DNA of 64,000 nt from contig NC_015914.1 in assembly GCF_000222485.1 (NCBI RefSeq), positions 3,261,001 through 3,325,000 of the forward strand. The letters are read 5' to 3'. The notes beneath the pieces were generated by a model. It had not been told where the DNA came from. It ran no database searches and worked only from the letters and a program-made list of their open reading frames with translations. Source of the DNA: Cyclobacterium marinum DSM 745. Its GTDB lineage: Bacteria; Bacteroidota; Bacteroidia; Cytophagales; Cyclobacteriaceae. Made by a program: the position numbers and the translations under genes. Of the stretch, positions 35,062 through 45,600 are shown in pieces (position 1 is the first letter of the stretch; the number at the start of each line of letters is the position of its first letter).

Positions 35062-36981
35062 ATGCTAAGAAAATCCCTTATTCTCATATCGTTTGTAAGT
35101 TTATGTTTTCAAGCAATGGGGCAGGAATTTTCTATAATTGACAAAAAAGCCATTAAGTACTTTGAAGAAGGAAATGCTTTTCTGCAAAGAAAACAGCTTC
35201 CTGAAGCCGGGGAAAAGTACAAAGCAGCCTACGAAAGGAGTACTGATTTCTATGAAGCCTACCTTAAACATGCGCAGGTTTTGTTAAGCAGTGGGATGCC
35301 TGAGGAAGCGCTTAGTGTTACAAGAAAAGGGCAATCAAGGCTTCCGATTAAAGCAAATGATTTTTTTAAAGGCAAATTGGCCTGGATTGAAACCCAGATT
35401 TACTTGGCTCAAGGTAGATTTCAATTGGCCTTGGATACTTTTGATGCCACGCACCAATTTTTGGCTGAAGACTTTTTAGAGTCAGCAGACTATTTAGAGA
35501 AGTTACAACAGTTTAAAATCATTGCGGAAGGTATAAAAAACCCGATTAGCATTAGTAAAAAGCGACTTTCCGGTCCATTAAATCAATTCAAACTTCAATA
35601 TTTTCCGGTACTCACGGCAGATGGTAAGCGTTTGTTCTTTACCAAAAGGGATGGCATGTCGGCCAAACAAGATGAAGACATCTATTTTTCAGACCATAAT
35701 GGCGACACTTGGTCTAGTCCGGAGTCAATTTCCGAATTAATCAACACCAGATACAATGAGGGTACCTGTACAATTTCCGCGGATGGAAACCTCTTGATAT
35801 TTACTTCCTGCAATACGCCGGCGTCCCATGGGAGTTGTGATTTGTACATCACCGCAAGGGTAGATGGGCAATGGCAAAGTCCTGTGAATATGGGGAGGAA
35901 TGTAAACACCAGATTTTGGGAATCACAGCCTTCCTTGTCAGCAGATGGGAGTTTGTTGTTTTTTTCATCCAATAGGCCTGAAGGGGAAGGAGGGATTGAT
36001 ATTTGGGTTTCTGAGCGACTTGAGGATGGCACTTGGTCTAAAGCAAAAAACTTGGGCCCCAATGTTAATACCCAAAAGGATGAGGTTTCTCCTTTTATAT
36101 TTTTTAACAATACCGTTTTATTTTTTGCTTCTGATGGACATCCGGGATTTGGGGCTAAAGATATTTTTAGAAGTTCCATTGGGCGAACAGGTTTTGGAAA
36201 GCCTTCTAATATGGGCTTTCCAATCAATGACCAAAAAGACCAGCTGGCATTATTTATTACAGCCCAGAAAGATTTTGCCTATTACACAGAAAACAGCTAT
36301 TACCAAGGGAAGGTGGACAGCTCTTTCCTTTATCGATTTGAATTCCCAAAGGAAATAGATTTAGGTCATGAACTGGTGGTCACCCGAGGGAAAGTGATCA
36401 ATGAGGAAACCGGTGAGGCAGTAGAGGCAATTCTTTCACTAGTGGATCTTGAAAGGGACAGTACCCTATACAGTTTTAAATCAGATGGTAAAGATGGGGC
36501 ATTTACCATGATTTATCCGGAGAAAGAAAAAACAGGACTCTACGTAGAAAAGGAGGGGTACATGCCTAAAATTTATAATGTTGACAGAGATAGCTTAAGG
36601 AATAAAGTGGGCTTTCAGATTTTATTGGAACCCATAGCTTCCGGGAAACACTTCATCTTTGAGAATGTTTTCTTCGATTTTGACAAGTCAATTTTAAAGA
36701 AAGCATCAATTAGCTCTCTAAAAAAACTGAAAAAGTTTTTACTTGCCCATCCCGGAGTCAACCTTTTAATTGTAGGGCACACTGATAATATTGGGGATTT
36801 GGAATACAATTCAGAATTAAGCTTACGAAGGGCAAGAAGTGTAAAAGAATATTTGCTACAAGAAGGGATCTCGGAGGCAAGGCTGAAAATTGAAGGAAGG
36901 GGATCAGCAGCGCCCATTCAGCCAAATGACACAGAAGAAAATAGGGCACTTAATCGAAGGATAGAAGTTTTTATCTTGTAA
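35062..36981 (+). CDS. OmpA-family protein with TPR, PD40 propeller and carboxypeptidase-regulatory-like domains (PorE-like layout)
   Basis: 639 residues. Signal peptide 1-20 (ends AMGQ) with no lipobox. Residues about 28-140 are TPR-like helices. Residues about 180-440 hold PD40 repeats such as FPVLTADGKRLFFTKRDG, CTISADGNLLIFTS, QPSLSADGSLLFFSSNRP and SPFIFFNNTVLFFASDG, predicting a beta-propeller. Residues about 455-525 (RGKVINEETGEAVEAILSLVD) are a carboxypeptidase-regulatory-like domain. The C-terminus has FFDFDKSILKKAS, LLIVGHTDNIGDLEYN and RRIEVFIL, the OmpA peptidoglycan-binding signature. This is the order described for PorE of the type IX system, but many paralogues exist and PorE itself is a lipoprotein, so the specific role is open. 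Confidence 0.8.
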   Translation: MLRKSLILISFVSLCFQAMGQEFSIIDKKAIKYFEEGNAFLQRKQLPEAGEKYKAAYERSTDFYEAYLKHAQVLLSSGMPEEALSVTRKGQSRLPIKANDFFKGKLAWIETQIYLAQGRFQLALDTFDATHQFLAEDFLESADYLEKLQQFKIIAEGIKNPISISKKRLSGPLNQFKLQYFPVLTADGKRLFFTKRDGMSAKQDEDIYFSDHNGDTWSSPESISELINTRYNEGTCTISADGNLLIFTSCNTPASHGSCDLYITARVDGQWQSPVNMGRNVNTRFWESQPSLSADGSLLFFSSNRPEGEGGIDIWVSERLEDGTWSKAKNLGPNVNTQKDEVSPFIFFNNTVLFFASDGHPGFGAKDIFRSSIGRTGFGKPSNMGFPINDQKDQLALFITAQKDFAYYTENSYYQGKVDSSFLYRFEFPKEIDLGHELVVTRGKVINEETGEAVEAILSLVDLERDSTLYSFKSDGKDGAFTMIYPEKEKTGLYVEKEGYMPKIYNVDRDSLRNKVGFQILLEPIASGKHFIFENVFFDFDKSILKKASISSLKKLKKFLLAHPGVNLLIVGHTDNIGDLEYNSELSLRRARSVKEYLLQEGISEARLKIEGRGSAAPIQPNDTEENRALNRRIEVFIL

Positions 36982-37137
36982 AAGAAATTAAGCGGGAATT
37001 TTTTTTAAACTGTATCTTGATTACATTGTTAATATTTGACGATCATAAGTCTAACCTCGATTTTACCTAAGGAATCTGATTGGAAAATTCAAGGAATTTG
37101 TATAAAATTGATTGATTGTTTATTTCAACTTTACAAT

Positions 37138-40113
37138 ATGAGGAAAGCGATACTAATAGTTATTACCCTTCTTTCCGTTAATTTTTTGGTGCATGCACAA
37201 ACCAGAACTATTCGTGGAACGGTGGTATCTATCGAAGATGGATTGCCTATTCCCGGAGTTACCGTTCAGGTAAAAGATGCGGGGAATGGAACGGTTACTG
37301 ACATTGATGGGAACTACCAAATTTCAATTGATGGCAATGAAAATGTGCTAGTGTTTCGATTTGTGGGGATGGAGTTCCAAGAAGAGCCTGTTGGTAATAG
37401 AAGTACAATTGATGTCAGCCTAAGGCCGGAAGTTACTTCTCTAGCGGAGGTGGTGGTTACTTCCTATGGAGACCAAACCAGGAGAGAAGTGACAGGAGCC
37501 ATAGCTTCTGTTAAGGGAGAAATTTTTCAGAACCTTCCCATGCAATCTTTCGATAGAGCCATGCAGGGTAGGGTAGCCGGTGTGCAAGTTACTTCCAATT
37601 CCGGGCAGCCGGGAGGAACGCTAACAGTTCAAGTGAGGGGAGTAGGCTCGATTAATGCCGGGACAGAGCCACTATATATTGTTGATGGAGTTCAAATCGC
37701 ATCCGGAGGGCTCTCGGGAGAGGGAAGTCAAAATGCATTGTCTTCCATCAATCCGAGCGATATTGAATCCATTGAGGTTTTTAAAGATGCTGCAGCTGCA
37801 GCCATTTATGGCGCCCAGGCAGCCAATGGGGTAGTTTTAATCACTACAAAAAAAGGTAAATTAGGAAAAACCAGGGTTCGGTTTTCAGCCCAAGAAGGAA
37901 TTGTCCAACCCATTGGATTTTATGATGTGATGAATGCCTCCGAGCTAGCATCCATTAAGCGTCAGGCCTATATAAATGCAGGACTAAACTATAGAACAGT
38001 AGAGAGTATTTTTGGCAGCCCAAGTGATGCAGATTTACAAAACTCTGATTGGATAGATGCTTTGTATAGGGATGGCAGGATGAGTGTATACGATATTTCT
38101 TTGAGTGGGGGAGATGAACGTACCAAGTTTTTTCTTTCAGGTTCACATACTTATCACCAAGGGCAAATCATTCAATCGGATTATACCAGAACTACCGGTA
38201 GGATGAACTTGTCACACAAGGTCAATGAAAGGTTTACCATTGGTGCTAATTTTTCTCTTGCCAAACAGGTGACCAATGGATCGATTGATAGAGGGAATTA
38301 TGTCAACAGCCCCTTTGTGGCAGGTTATGCTGCAAGACCTAATGTGCCTATTTATAATGAGGATGGGACCTATGCAGAATATCCTTCCGAACATCTTTTT
38401 GGATACAATATTGTGCAAGGGGTCAATGAGGAACTTAAGCGAGCCACAAGTTACCAGTCAGTGTCTAACTTAAATATGAACTATAAAATATTACCATGGC
38501 TAGGATTTACAGGGTTTGCCGGTTTGGACTTTTCAGACAATAGGGATGAAAACAACAGGCCTTCTACTATACCGGTATTTGCCAGTTATGGAGGGTCCTC
38601 TTATTTTGCAGACCGTAGAATTGTTAACTCAAATGCCAATGCCAACTTTAATGTCAATAAAAAGATTTTTGATGTACATACCATCAGTGGAATCCTAGGA
38701 TATGAGTATAAAAAAGAAACCCAAGAAACCAATTCTGCAATAGGCCGAGGATTTCCCAATCCTGTTTTGAGGTATTTGCAAAATGCAGCTGTGCCTTACG
38801 ATGTAAGTGGATTCTACACAGAATACATAAGGTCAGGATTTTTCGGTCAAGCAAAATACGATTATGACGACAAGTACAATTTCGACCTTACCATAAGGCG
38901 AGATGGTTCTTCTAGGTTTGGAAGCAATGCAAGGTGGGGAACTTTTGGAGCGGTATCTGCAGGTTGGAGGATTTCTTCTGAGCCTTTTATGAGGAATACT
39001 GATTGGGTGGATAACCTAAGATTAAGGACTTCTTTTGGGGTGACAGGCAATTCAAGTATTGGCAATTTTGAATCCAGAACTTTGCTTAGTACCGCAGGAC
39101 AATACCTTGGTGGAGGGGCTTTAAGTTTTGTCCAATTGGGAAATGACTTGTTAACATGGGAAGAATCAGTATCTACCAATATTGGAGTTGATGCTACCTT
39201 ATTTAATGGAAGGATAATTGTAACCTTGGATGCTTGGAGAAAAGATTCTCGGAAGTTGCTTTTTGATACGCGATTGCCTTTGGATTCAGGCTTTGGTAGC
39301 ATCACAAGAAATGCAGGAAAACTACGTAATCAAGGGATAGATTTTGATATTCAGACCACCAATTTGATCATTGGGAAATTTAGCTGGTCCACCGGTTTCA
39401 ATACGTCCATATTCTCCAATGAATTGTTAGAATTATATGAAGGTCTTGATAGGATAGGGAATGACCTGATAGTAGGAAAACCCATTTCATTTTTATTTGG
39501 ATATGAGTATGCAGGAGTAAACCCTGCAAATGGTTCTCCCATGTACTATGATGAAAATGGTGAATATACATACTTGGTTACAGATGATGACATGAAGTAC
39601 CTAGGGAGTACAATGCCATGGACTTATGGAGGGCTATCAAATACTTTGAAATATGGACCGGTGAGTCTGGAAGTATTTTTCCAATATCAATATGGAAATT
39701 TGGCTTTCAATCAAGATTTATACAACCTGGCACAAGCTGGATCTATAGGACAGGATAATCAAACGAGGGATCAGTTGTATTTTTGGCGGGAGCCGGGACA
39801 GATAACCAATGTACCTATCCCTTATGAAGGAGGGCGTATACCCGGTCATTCAGGCTATCAACAGACCTCTACCAGACTTATTTCTGACGGTAGCTATATC
39901 CGACTGAAGCAAGTGACTTTGAATTATAACTTACCAAAAACTTTATTGAACAAAGTTAAAATTGAAGAACTAAATGTTTTTGTTCAAGGAATAAATTTGT
40001 GGACACTTACAAAATACAATGGCCTAGATCCGGAGGTAAATTCACTGGGGACCACCTATGGAACTTATCCTAGCTCTAAACAAATGACGGCAGGTATCAA
40101 CTTAACCTTTTGA
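37138..40113 (+). CDS. SusC/RagA-type TonB-dependent outer-membrane transporter
   Basis: 991 residues from the ATG at 37138; a longer frame reaches 37036 but the signal peptide MRKAILIVITLLSVNFLVHAQ begins here. It has an N-terminal carboxypeptidase-like domain (TIRGTVVSIEDGLPIPGVTV), a TonB-box region EVVVTSYG, a plug domain with PLYIVDGVQIASG and VLITTKKG, and a large barrel ending in GINLTF. Together with SusD it imports large oligomeric nutrients. Followed by susD 7 nt later, and the downstream subtilase points to peptide cargo (RagA-like) rather than glycan. Confidence 0.95.
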   Translation: MRKAILIVITLLSVNFLVHAQTRTIRGTVVSIEDGLPIPGVTVQVKDAGNGTVTDIDGNYQISIDGNENVLVFRFVGMEFQEEPVGNRSTIDVSLRPEVTSLAEVVVTSYGDQTRREVTGAIASVKGEIFQNLPMQSFDRAMQGRVAGVQVTSNSGQPGGTLTVQVRGVGSINAGTEPLYIVDGVQIASGGLSGEGSQNALSSINPSDIESIEVFKDAAAAAIYGAQAANGVVLITTKKGKLGKTRVRFSAQEGIVQPIGFYDVMNASELASIKRQAYINAGLNYRTVESIFGSPSDADLQNSDWIDALYRDGRMSVYDISLSGGDERTKFFLSGSHTYHQGQIIQSDYTRTTGRMNLSHKVNERFTIGANFSLAKQVTNGSIDRGNYVNSPFVAGYAARPNVPIYNEDGTYAEYPSEHLFGYNIVQGVNEELKRATSYQSVSNLNMNYKILPWLGFTGFAGLDFSDNRDENNRPSTIPVFASYGGSSYFADRRIVNSNANANFNVNKKIFDVHTISGILGYEYKKETQETNSAIGRGFPNPVLRYLQNAAVPYDVSGFYTEYIRSGFFGQAKYDYDDKYNFDLTIRRDGSSRFGSNARWGTFGAVSAGWRISSEPFMRNTDWVDNLRLRTSFGVTGNSSIGNFESRTLLSTAGQYLGGGALSFVQLGNDLLTWEESVSTNIGVDATLFNGRIIVTLDAWRKDSRKLLFDTRLPLDSGFGSITRNAGKLRNQGIDFDIQTTNLIIGKFSWSTGFNTSIFSNELLELYEGLDRIGNDLIVGKPISFLFGYEYAGVNPANGSPMYYDENGEYTYLVTDDDMKYLGSTMPWTYGGLSNTLKYGPVSLEVFFQYQYGNLAFNQDLYNLAQAGSIGQDNQTRDQLYFWREPGQITNVPIPYEGGRIPGHSGYQQTSTRLISDGSYIRLKQVTLNYNLPKTLLNKVKIEELNVFVQGINLWTLTKYNGLDPEVNSLGTTYGTYPSSKQMTAGINLTF

Positions 40114-40120
40114 AATTGAG

Positions 40121-41563
40121 ATGATAGATAGGATGATAAATAAAATAGTTTATTCGGGTGTAGCATTTCTTTTGGTTGCCTGTACTGATTTGACTACCAA
40201 CCCTAGGCAAAGTCTTACGCCGGAAGTTGCATTGAATGACGTATCCGGTTACCAGTCTGTTGCCAATTCCATGTACAATAGAGCTACAAGTTTCGGATAT
40301 TATGGCCAAACCATGATGATCGCACCTGAAATATTGGCGGACAATTTAAAAACAATCGCCAATACTGGAAGGTACCAAGGAGAGGAGGCCAATAGTGATA
40401 GAGACCATATCAATATTTGGGGACTGGCTGTCTATGGAGGAATAAATGATGCCAACCTAATTATCGAAGGGATTGATGATGAAGAGGTTTCAGGAGATGA
40501 AGATGTAAAGTCATTTATTAAGGCAGAGGCCTATTTTATGCGGGCACTTTTTTACTTTGACCTGTGCAGGGTTTATGGGTACGAGCCGGGTAAAGAGGTA
40601 AGTGGATTCAATTTGGGACCTATCATGAGATTAACCCCAACTTTAGTAGCCTCAGCCGCCAATGAGTACCTTTCAAGGTCTACAGTAGAAGAAGTATACG
40701 AACAAATAGAAAGCGACCTTTTGGCAGCTATTCCCTTGGTGGGATACGCCCCTATCGGTTCTGATGGGGTATATTATGCCAATACAGGAGCAGCTTTAAC
40801 CCTCCTTGCACGACTTTACTTATACTGGGGCAAAATGGCAGAAGCAGAGGAGGCTGCATCTTATGCGATGGAAATTATGGGCTTACTTACCAATGGTGAA
40901 GGTTTGCTGGAAGCAGACCAGTACGTCCAAGGTTTTTCCAGAGCTCCGCATCCTGAATCTTTGTTTGAACTAGAGTTAAGACTTGTAGACTGGTCGGATG
41001 GAGACGGGGTCAATAATTCCTTAAACTCCCTTGTCGCTGACAATGAACCTGCTGCACAGTTTATTATTGGGGCATCCGATGATTTGATGGCTGCCTATGA
41101 AGAGGGAGATGTTCGAAAAAACTGCTGGTCAGCTACCACAAGGGAGGGCGTAGAAGGAGATGTATATGCCAGTAGGAAATGGACTGGTTATAAGGGAGAT
41201 TTTTTGGAAAACCTACCTATTTTAAGGGCCTCAGAACTCTATTTAATCAGGGCAGAGGCAAGGTATGAAACCAATCCTTCCGGTGCTCGTGCAGATATAA
41301 ATGCCCTGCGTTCCAGGCGAGGGCTAGGTGCGATTGATAACCTTTTATCCGGAGAGGCATTGCTCAACCGTATTTTATTGGAAAGAAGGTTGGAATTTGC
41401 TCTTGAAGGACATCGCTGGTTTGACCTGAAAAGAAATGGGAAGGATATCCCCAAACATGATGGATTTCTGGATGTGCCCTACACCGATTACCGTATTTTG
41501 TCGAATATTCCTTTGGATGAAATCACATTGAATGAAAAACTAGAACAAAACCCCGGCTACTAA
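40121..41563 (+). CDS. SusD/RagB-type nutrient-binding lipoprotein
   Basis: 480 residues, or 476 from the ATG at 40133, which may be the better start because MINKIVYSGVAFLLVAC has a clean lipobox (LVAC). The family fold is TPR-rich; typical blocks are AEAYFMRALFYFDLCRVYG, NTGAALTLLARLYLYWG and LIRAEARYETN, with an ending EGHRWFDLKRNGKDIP. It forms the lid over the SusC barrel on the cell surface. Sits 7 nt after susC, with its stop overlapping the next start as TAATG, showing a coupled operon. Confidence 0.94.
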   Translation: MIDRMINKIVYSGVAFLLVACTDLTTNPRQSLTPEVALNDVSGYQSVANSMYNRATSFGYYGQTMMIAPEILADNLKTIANTGRYQGEEANSDRDHINIWGLAVYGGINDANLIIEGIDDEEVSGDEDVKSFIKAEAYFMRALFYFDLCRVYGYEPGKEVSGFNLGPIMRLTPTLVASAANEYLSRSTVEEVYEQIESDLLAAIPLVGYAPIGSDGVYYANTGAALTLLARLYLYWGKMAEAEEAASYAMEIMGLLTNGEGLLEADQYVQGFSRAPHPESLFELELRLVDWSDGDGVNNSLNSLVADNEPAAQFIIGASDDLMAAYEEGDVRKNCWSATTREGVEGDVYASRKWTGYKGDFLENLPILRASELYLIRAEARYETNPSGARADINALRSRRGLGAIDNLLSGEALLNRILLERRLEFALEGHRWFDLKRNGKDIPKHDGFLDVPYTDYRILSNIPLDEITLNEKLEQNPGY

Positions 41564-42387
41564 TGAAAAAAGATAGACAGTATAAGGTGTTAGCATGGGT
41601 GTTGTTCCTTGGTTTGATGGCAGGAAATATTTCTTGCATGGAAGACTCAGGGTTTGGTATCCTGTGGGAGGGAATGGAAGTTGAATTTGACGAAGCGTCT
41701 TTGCCCAATAATACCATTCAGAAAATCGTTACCAAATCTAGTGACAATCAGGTGGACCAAGAGCATGTACGCATTAACTTGGTGGGTGCTCAAGTCAATA
41801 CTCCAATTGAAGTGGAACTAGGCGTGGACCCCATATCTACCGCAATAGAAGGTGTACATTACAATATGGAGACAAATAAAGTTACCATACCAGCCAATAG
41901 TAGTTTTGTGGATGTTCCGATAGAAATTCTTACCGGAAATTTGGCAAGTGATGAACTGCCGGATCTTGTGTTGACCATCATTGATGCCGGAGAAACTAAA
42001 ATAAGTACCAATTACCACCAACTGACGATAGCAATTAGACTTTCATGTCCTTCTGAACTTGCCGGGGTTTATACTTCGGTTACAGTAGGTTCTTTTGGAA
42101 CAGTAAACTATCAAGTAACCATTACAGAATTAGAGCCATTTACCTATAGGATATCAGACATCACGGGTGGTGTATATTCAGAACTATACGGAGAGAATGA
42201 TAATCCTGCAGTATTTTCTGAATTGTGTGGAGAAATTACCATGACAGAGCAAGCGGATAATGTATTTGATAGAGCAGTATTCACAGGCTCCGGTACAGTA
42301 AATGCCGATGGAACCATTAGGATTAGTTGGGAAAATGAGGTGGCCGAGTTGAGTGGCATTACCACCCTAACCCCTTCGGGAAATTGA
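41563..42387 (+). CDS. Lipoprotein of the SusCD locus (Calx-beta/DUF1735-like)
   Basis: 274 residues. Signal peptide with lipobox ISC at about residue 26. Residues about 50-160 read like a Calx-beta-type or DUF1735-like beta-sandwich: VRINLVGAQVNTPIEVELGVD, AIEGVHYNMETNKVTIPAN and LTIIDAGETKISTNY resemble the strand pattern of such domains in SusCD loci. The C-terminal part is a second beta-rich region with two cysteines. Inferred to be a surface accessory that helps capture or present substrate. Translationally coupled to susD; 241 bp lie before the subtilase gene. Confidence 0.7.
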   Translation: MKKDRQYKVLAWVLFLGLMAGNISCMEDSGFGILWEGMEVEFDEASLPNNTIQKIVTKSSDNQVDQEHVRINLVGAQVNTPIEVELGVDPISTAIEGVHYNMETNKVTIPANSSFVDVPIEILTGNLASDELPDLVLTIIDAGETKISTNYHQLTIAIRLSCPSELAGVYTSVTVGSFGTVNYQVTITELEPFTYRISDITGGVYSELYGENDNPAVFSELCGEITMTEQADNVFDRAVFTGSGTVNADGTIRISWENEVAELSGITTLTPSGN

Positions 42388-42628
42388 TAGTGATGACAAT
42401 TGCATAGAAAATTCTTTGTGAGAAAAACAGGCAAAGGATAAGAGAAGAATTGATCTTTGGGATAGAACAAGGCGTCGAGCCATAGGCTTGGCTATAAGAA
42501 TGAAGGTGTGTTTAACCCGGTATTGTCCAAAATGGAAGGGTGGGAAATAATTGATGAAATACTGCTTAAAACAGTAAAGGGATTAAGGTTTTGTAAAATC
42601 TTGTGACCGATCAAACAAAGCAAATCGG

Positions 42629-45600
42629 ATGAGAAAAAGTATCGTTTTAGTCATTTTTCTTTTATTAACATGGGAGTCCTATGGACAAAACCCGGCATTC
42701 TCTAATGAGGGAATGCAAAAGGTTCGATCCGATGTTTTTCAAAAATTACAAGAAAGTGTGGGCAAGCATAGCCTTACCAACGAAGAAAAGAGGCGCATTT
42801 CAACGACCATGGGTATCCCACTACGGATCAATTTGGCCAATAATCAATCTGCCACATTCCAATATTTAGATGAATCCTCCCATCCGGTGTACTTCACTAC
42901 CTTCAATCTTAAGGCTGCCAAAGCCACAGAAACTGATGCTTTACAAGAGGGGGGAAGCTTGAATTTGGGGCTCACCGGTCGTGACATGATTGTAGGTATT
43001 TATGATCAAACTCGACCTAAATCCAATCACAATGAGTTTGGGAATAGGGTAAGCCAGTTGGATGGTTCCACTGAGGAAATAAGTAATCATGCAACCCACG
43101 TCACAGGAACCATTTTGGCTGCAGGAAACAATGCAAATGCTAAAGGTATGGCAACGGAGGCCACAGGTTGGGCATTCAACTGGGATGCTGATATATCTAA
43201 AATGACCCAAAACAGCTATGACCCTGAGCTTAATCCCGGTGGACACTTGGTTTCTAACCACTCTTATGGAAACCTTATAGGTTGGTATAGAGATAGTAAT
43301 CAGAATTGGAGTTGGGCCGGAAATGAGGGGGTGAGTAGCCAAGAAGATTATCGTTTCGGATACTATTCTTCAAAATCAAGGCAGATAGATGAGTTGACTT
43401 TTGCCAAGCCCTACTATACGATTGTTTGGGCTGCTGGAAATGATCGTTCAGATGTAGGAGACGGTTCCAAACCTTCTGATGGGCCAGAAGATACGATAGG
43501 ACCGGAGGGAGTGGCCAAAAACAATATTACCGTGGGTGCAGTCAGTTTACTTCAGGACTATAACACCCCTTCTGATGTTTTTATGAGCAGTTTCTCTAGT
43601 TGGGGGCCTGTTGATGATGGCCGTATTAAACCTGACTTTGTGGGCATGGGAGTAAATGTTTTTAGTTCTGCTATTTCTAACGACGGAAATGGGGACAGCT
43701 ATGCCACTTTGAGTGGGACTTCAATGGCCTCCCCAAATGTTACCGGAACCTTAATGCTATTGCAGGAATTGTACCACCAGAGAAATTCCGGAAGATACAT
43801 GCGTTCAGCCACCTTAAAAGCCCTTGCCATTCACACCACCAAAGAAGCAGGAATTGATCCCGGGCCCGACTATATGTTTGGTTGGGGGTTATTAGATGCT
43901 AAGGCCGCTGCCGATATTATTATCAATGAAGATGGTAGCTCTAAAGTGATCAGAGAATTGCAATTGGAAGACAATGGGGACTATCAAATTGAATTTATTT
44001 CAAATGGTGTGGACCCGATTAAGGTAACCATTGCATGGACAGATCCAGCAGGCTCCCCTGCGCCAGTGCAGCTAAATCCCGGAAATCTAATGCTGGTAAA
44101 TGACCTGGACATGAGAATTGTGGATGAAAGTGGAACGGTTTATTACCCTTGGTCATTGAATCCCGCACAAGGTTCCGGTGCGGTGGCCACAAGAAATGGA
44201 GACAATTATAGAGACAATGTAGAACAGATAGTAATTGATAATCCAAGTCCTCAGAAATATACTTTACAGGTTAATCACAAAGGTAGCCTTGTCAATGGGC
44301 AACAAGACTTTAGTATGATTTTTTCTGCAGGTGTCACAGATGGACAATCCAGTACCTTGTACTGGATTGGAGAGAATGATGATTGGGAAGATCCCGAAAA
44401 TTGGTCCCTAACCTCGAATGGTCCAAGTGCAGGTAGAATCCCCGATGAAGGTACTCGAGTTGTGATTGACCAACCCAATATTGGTGAAAGGATACAGTTG
44501 AGTACAGAGGCTAAGGTATTTAGTTTTAACGTTTTTGGCGATGAGCGCTTTATTTTGGATCTAAACCAACAAAATTTAATTGTTGTAAATGGATTCCGTT
44601 CGGGAAACCAAAATATGGAAATCAATAATGGAAATATACTTTTGGACGGAGTTGATGAAAAAGAAAGTATTGTAGATTTCGGCCAAGTTACTTTTACGGA
44701 AGTAGACTTACAGTTCAATTCGGGAAGATGGCAGGTATTGGCCTTACCTGAGTTGGGCACGTTAAGTATTAATTCTGCTGAAGTTGAATTTCTTGTCGAC
44801 AGTATCTTTGTAGAGAATTTAAGTTTGCTTGAAGGAGCTGATATAAGTGGAAGTTTGAATACAATTGAATTTAGTAATCAGTTGATGGTAGAGGAAAATG
44901 CAATGGTAACCCAACCCCTAGATTTCCTTTTCTCTGGTACAAATGGAATTTATGAGGATCTGCAAAAATTACAAGACATCAACTTAACCAATAATGGGAC
45001 GAATTTGGTTATCCTTGCGTCGGGTGATATTGAAAACTTGGTTCTTTCAGGACATACTGAAATAGAATCACTAACAACTGTTGTTAATAGTCTCGTTTTG
45101 GAACCCGATGCCTTATTAACTTTACAAGATGGATCCACCTTGTCAATTGTAGAAAAGATTAGTCATGCGCCTAACCCCGGAGGAAATGCACTAATTAACG
45201 CCAAAGGAAAGGCATCCCTTATTCATGATGTGTATACCAAATATTGTTTTGAAGGTTTAAACGTAGAGAATGTTGATTTATTAGGAGAGGCAGTCATTAA
45301 CCTGGACCCACAGTCTTCAGTGGTTAATGCCGACAATTGGAGTAATATTTCCTGTGAAGATGTTATTTTCGTAAACTTTGATGTTCGCTTCAATTGTGCC
45401 GGAGGGATTACCGAATTTATTAACTTAAGTGAGGGGAATATTAGCACATTGAATTGGAGTTTTGCAGGTCTTGGAACCTCAAACCTTGAAAACCCTACCT
45501 TTGTATTTAACTTCTCCAGAACTTATCAAGTAACCCTTGAGGCGGCAGGTCCTTCCGGAGTAAAGGCATTTCAAAGAAGCATATCAGTATCTTCCAATAC

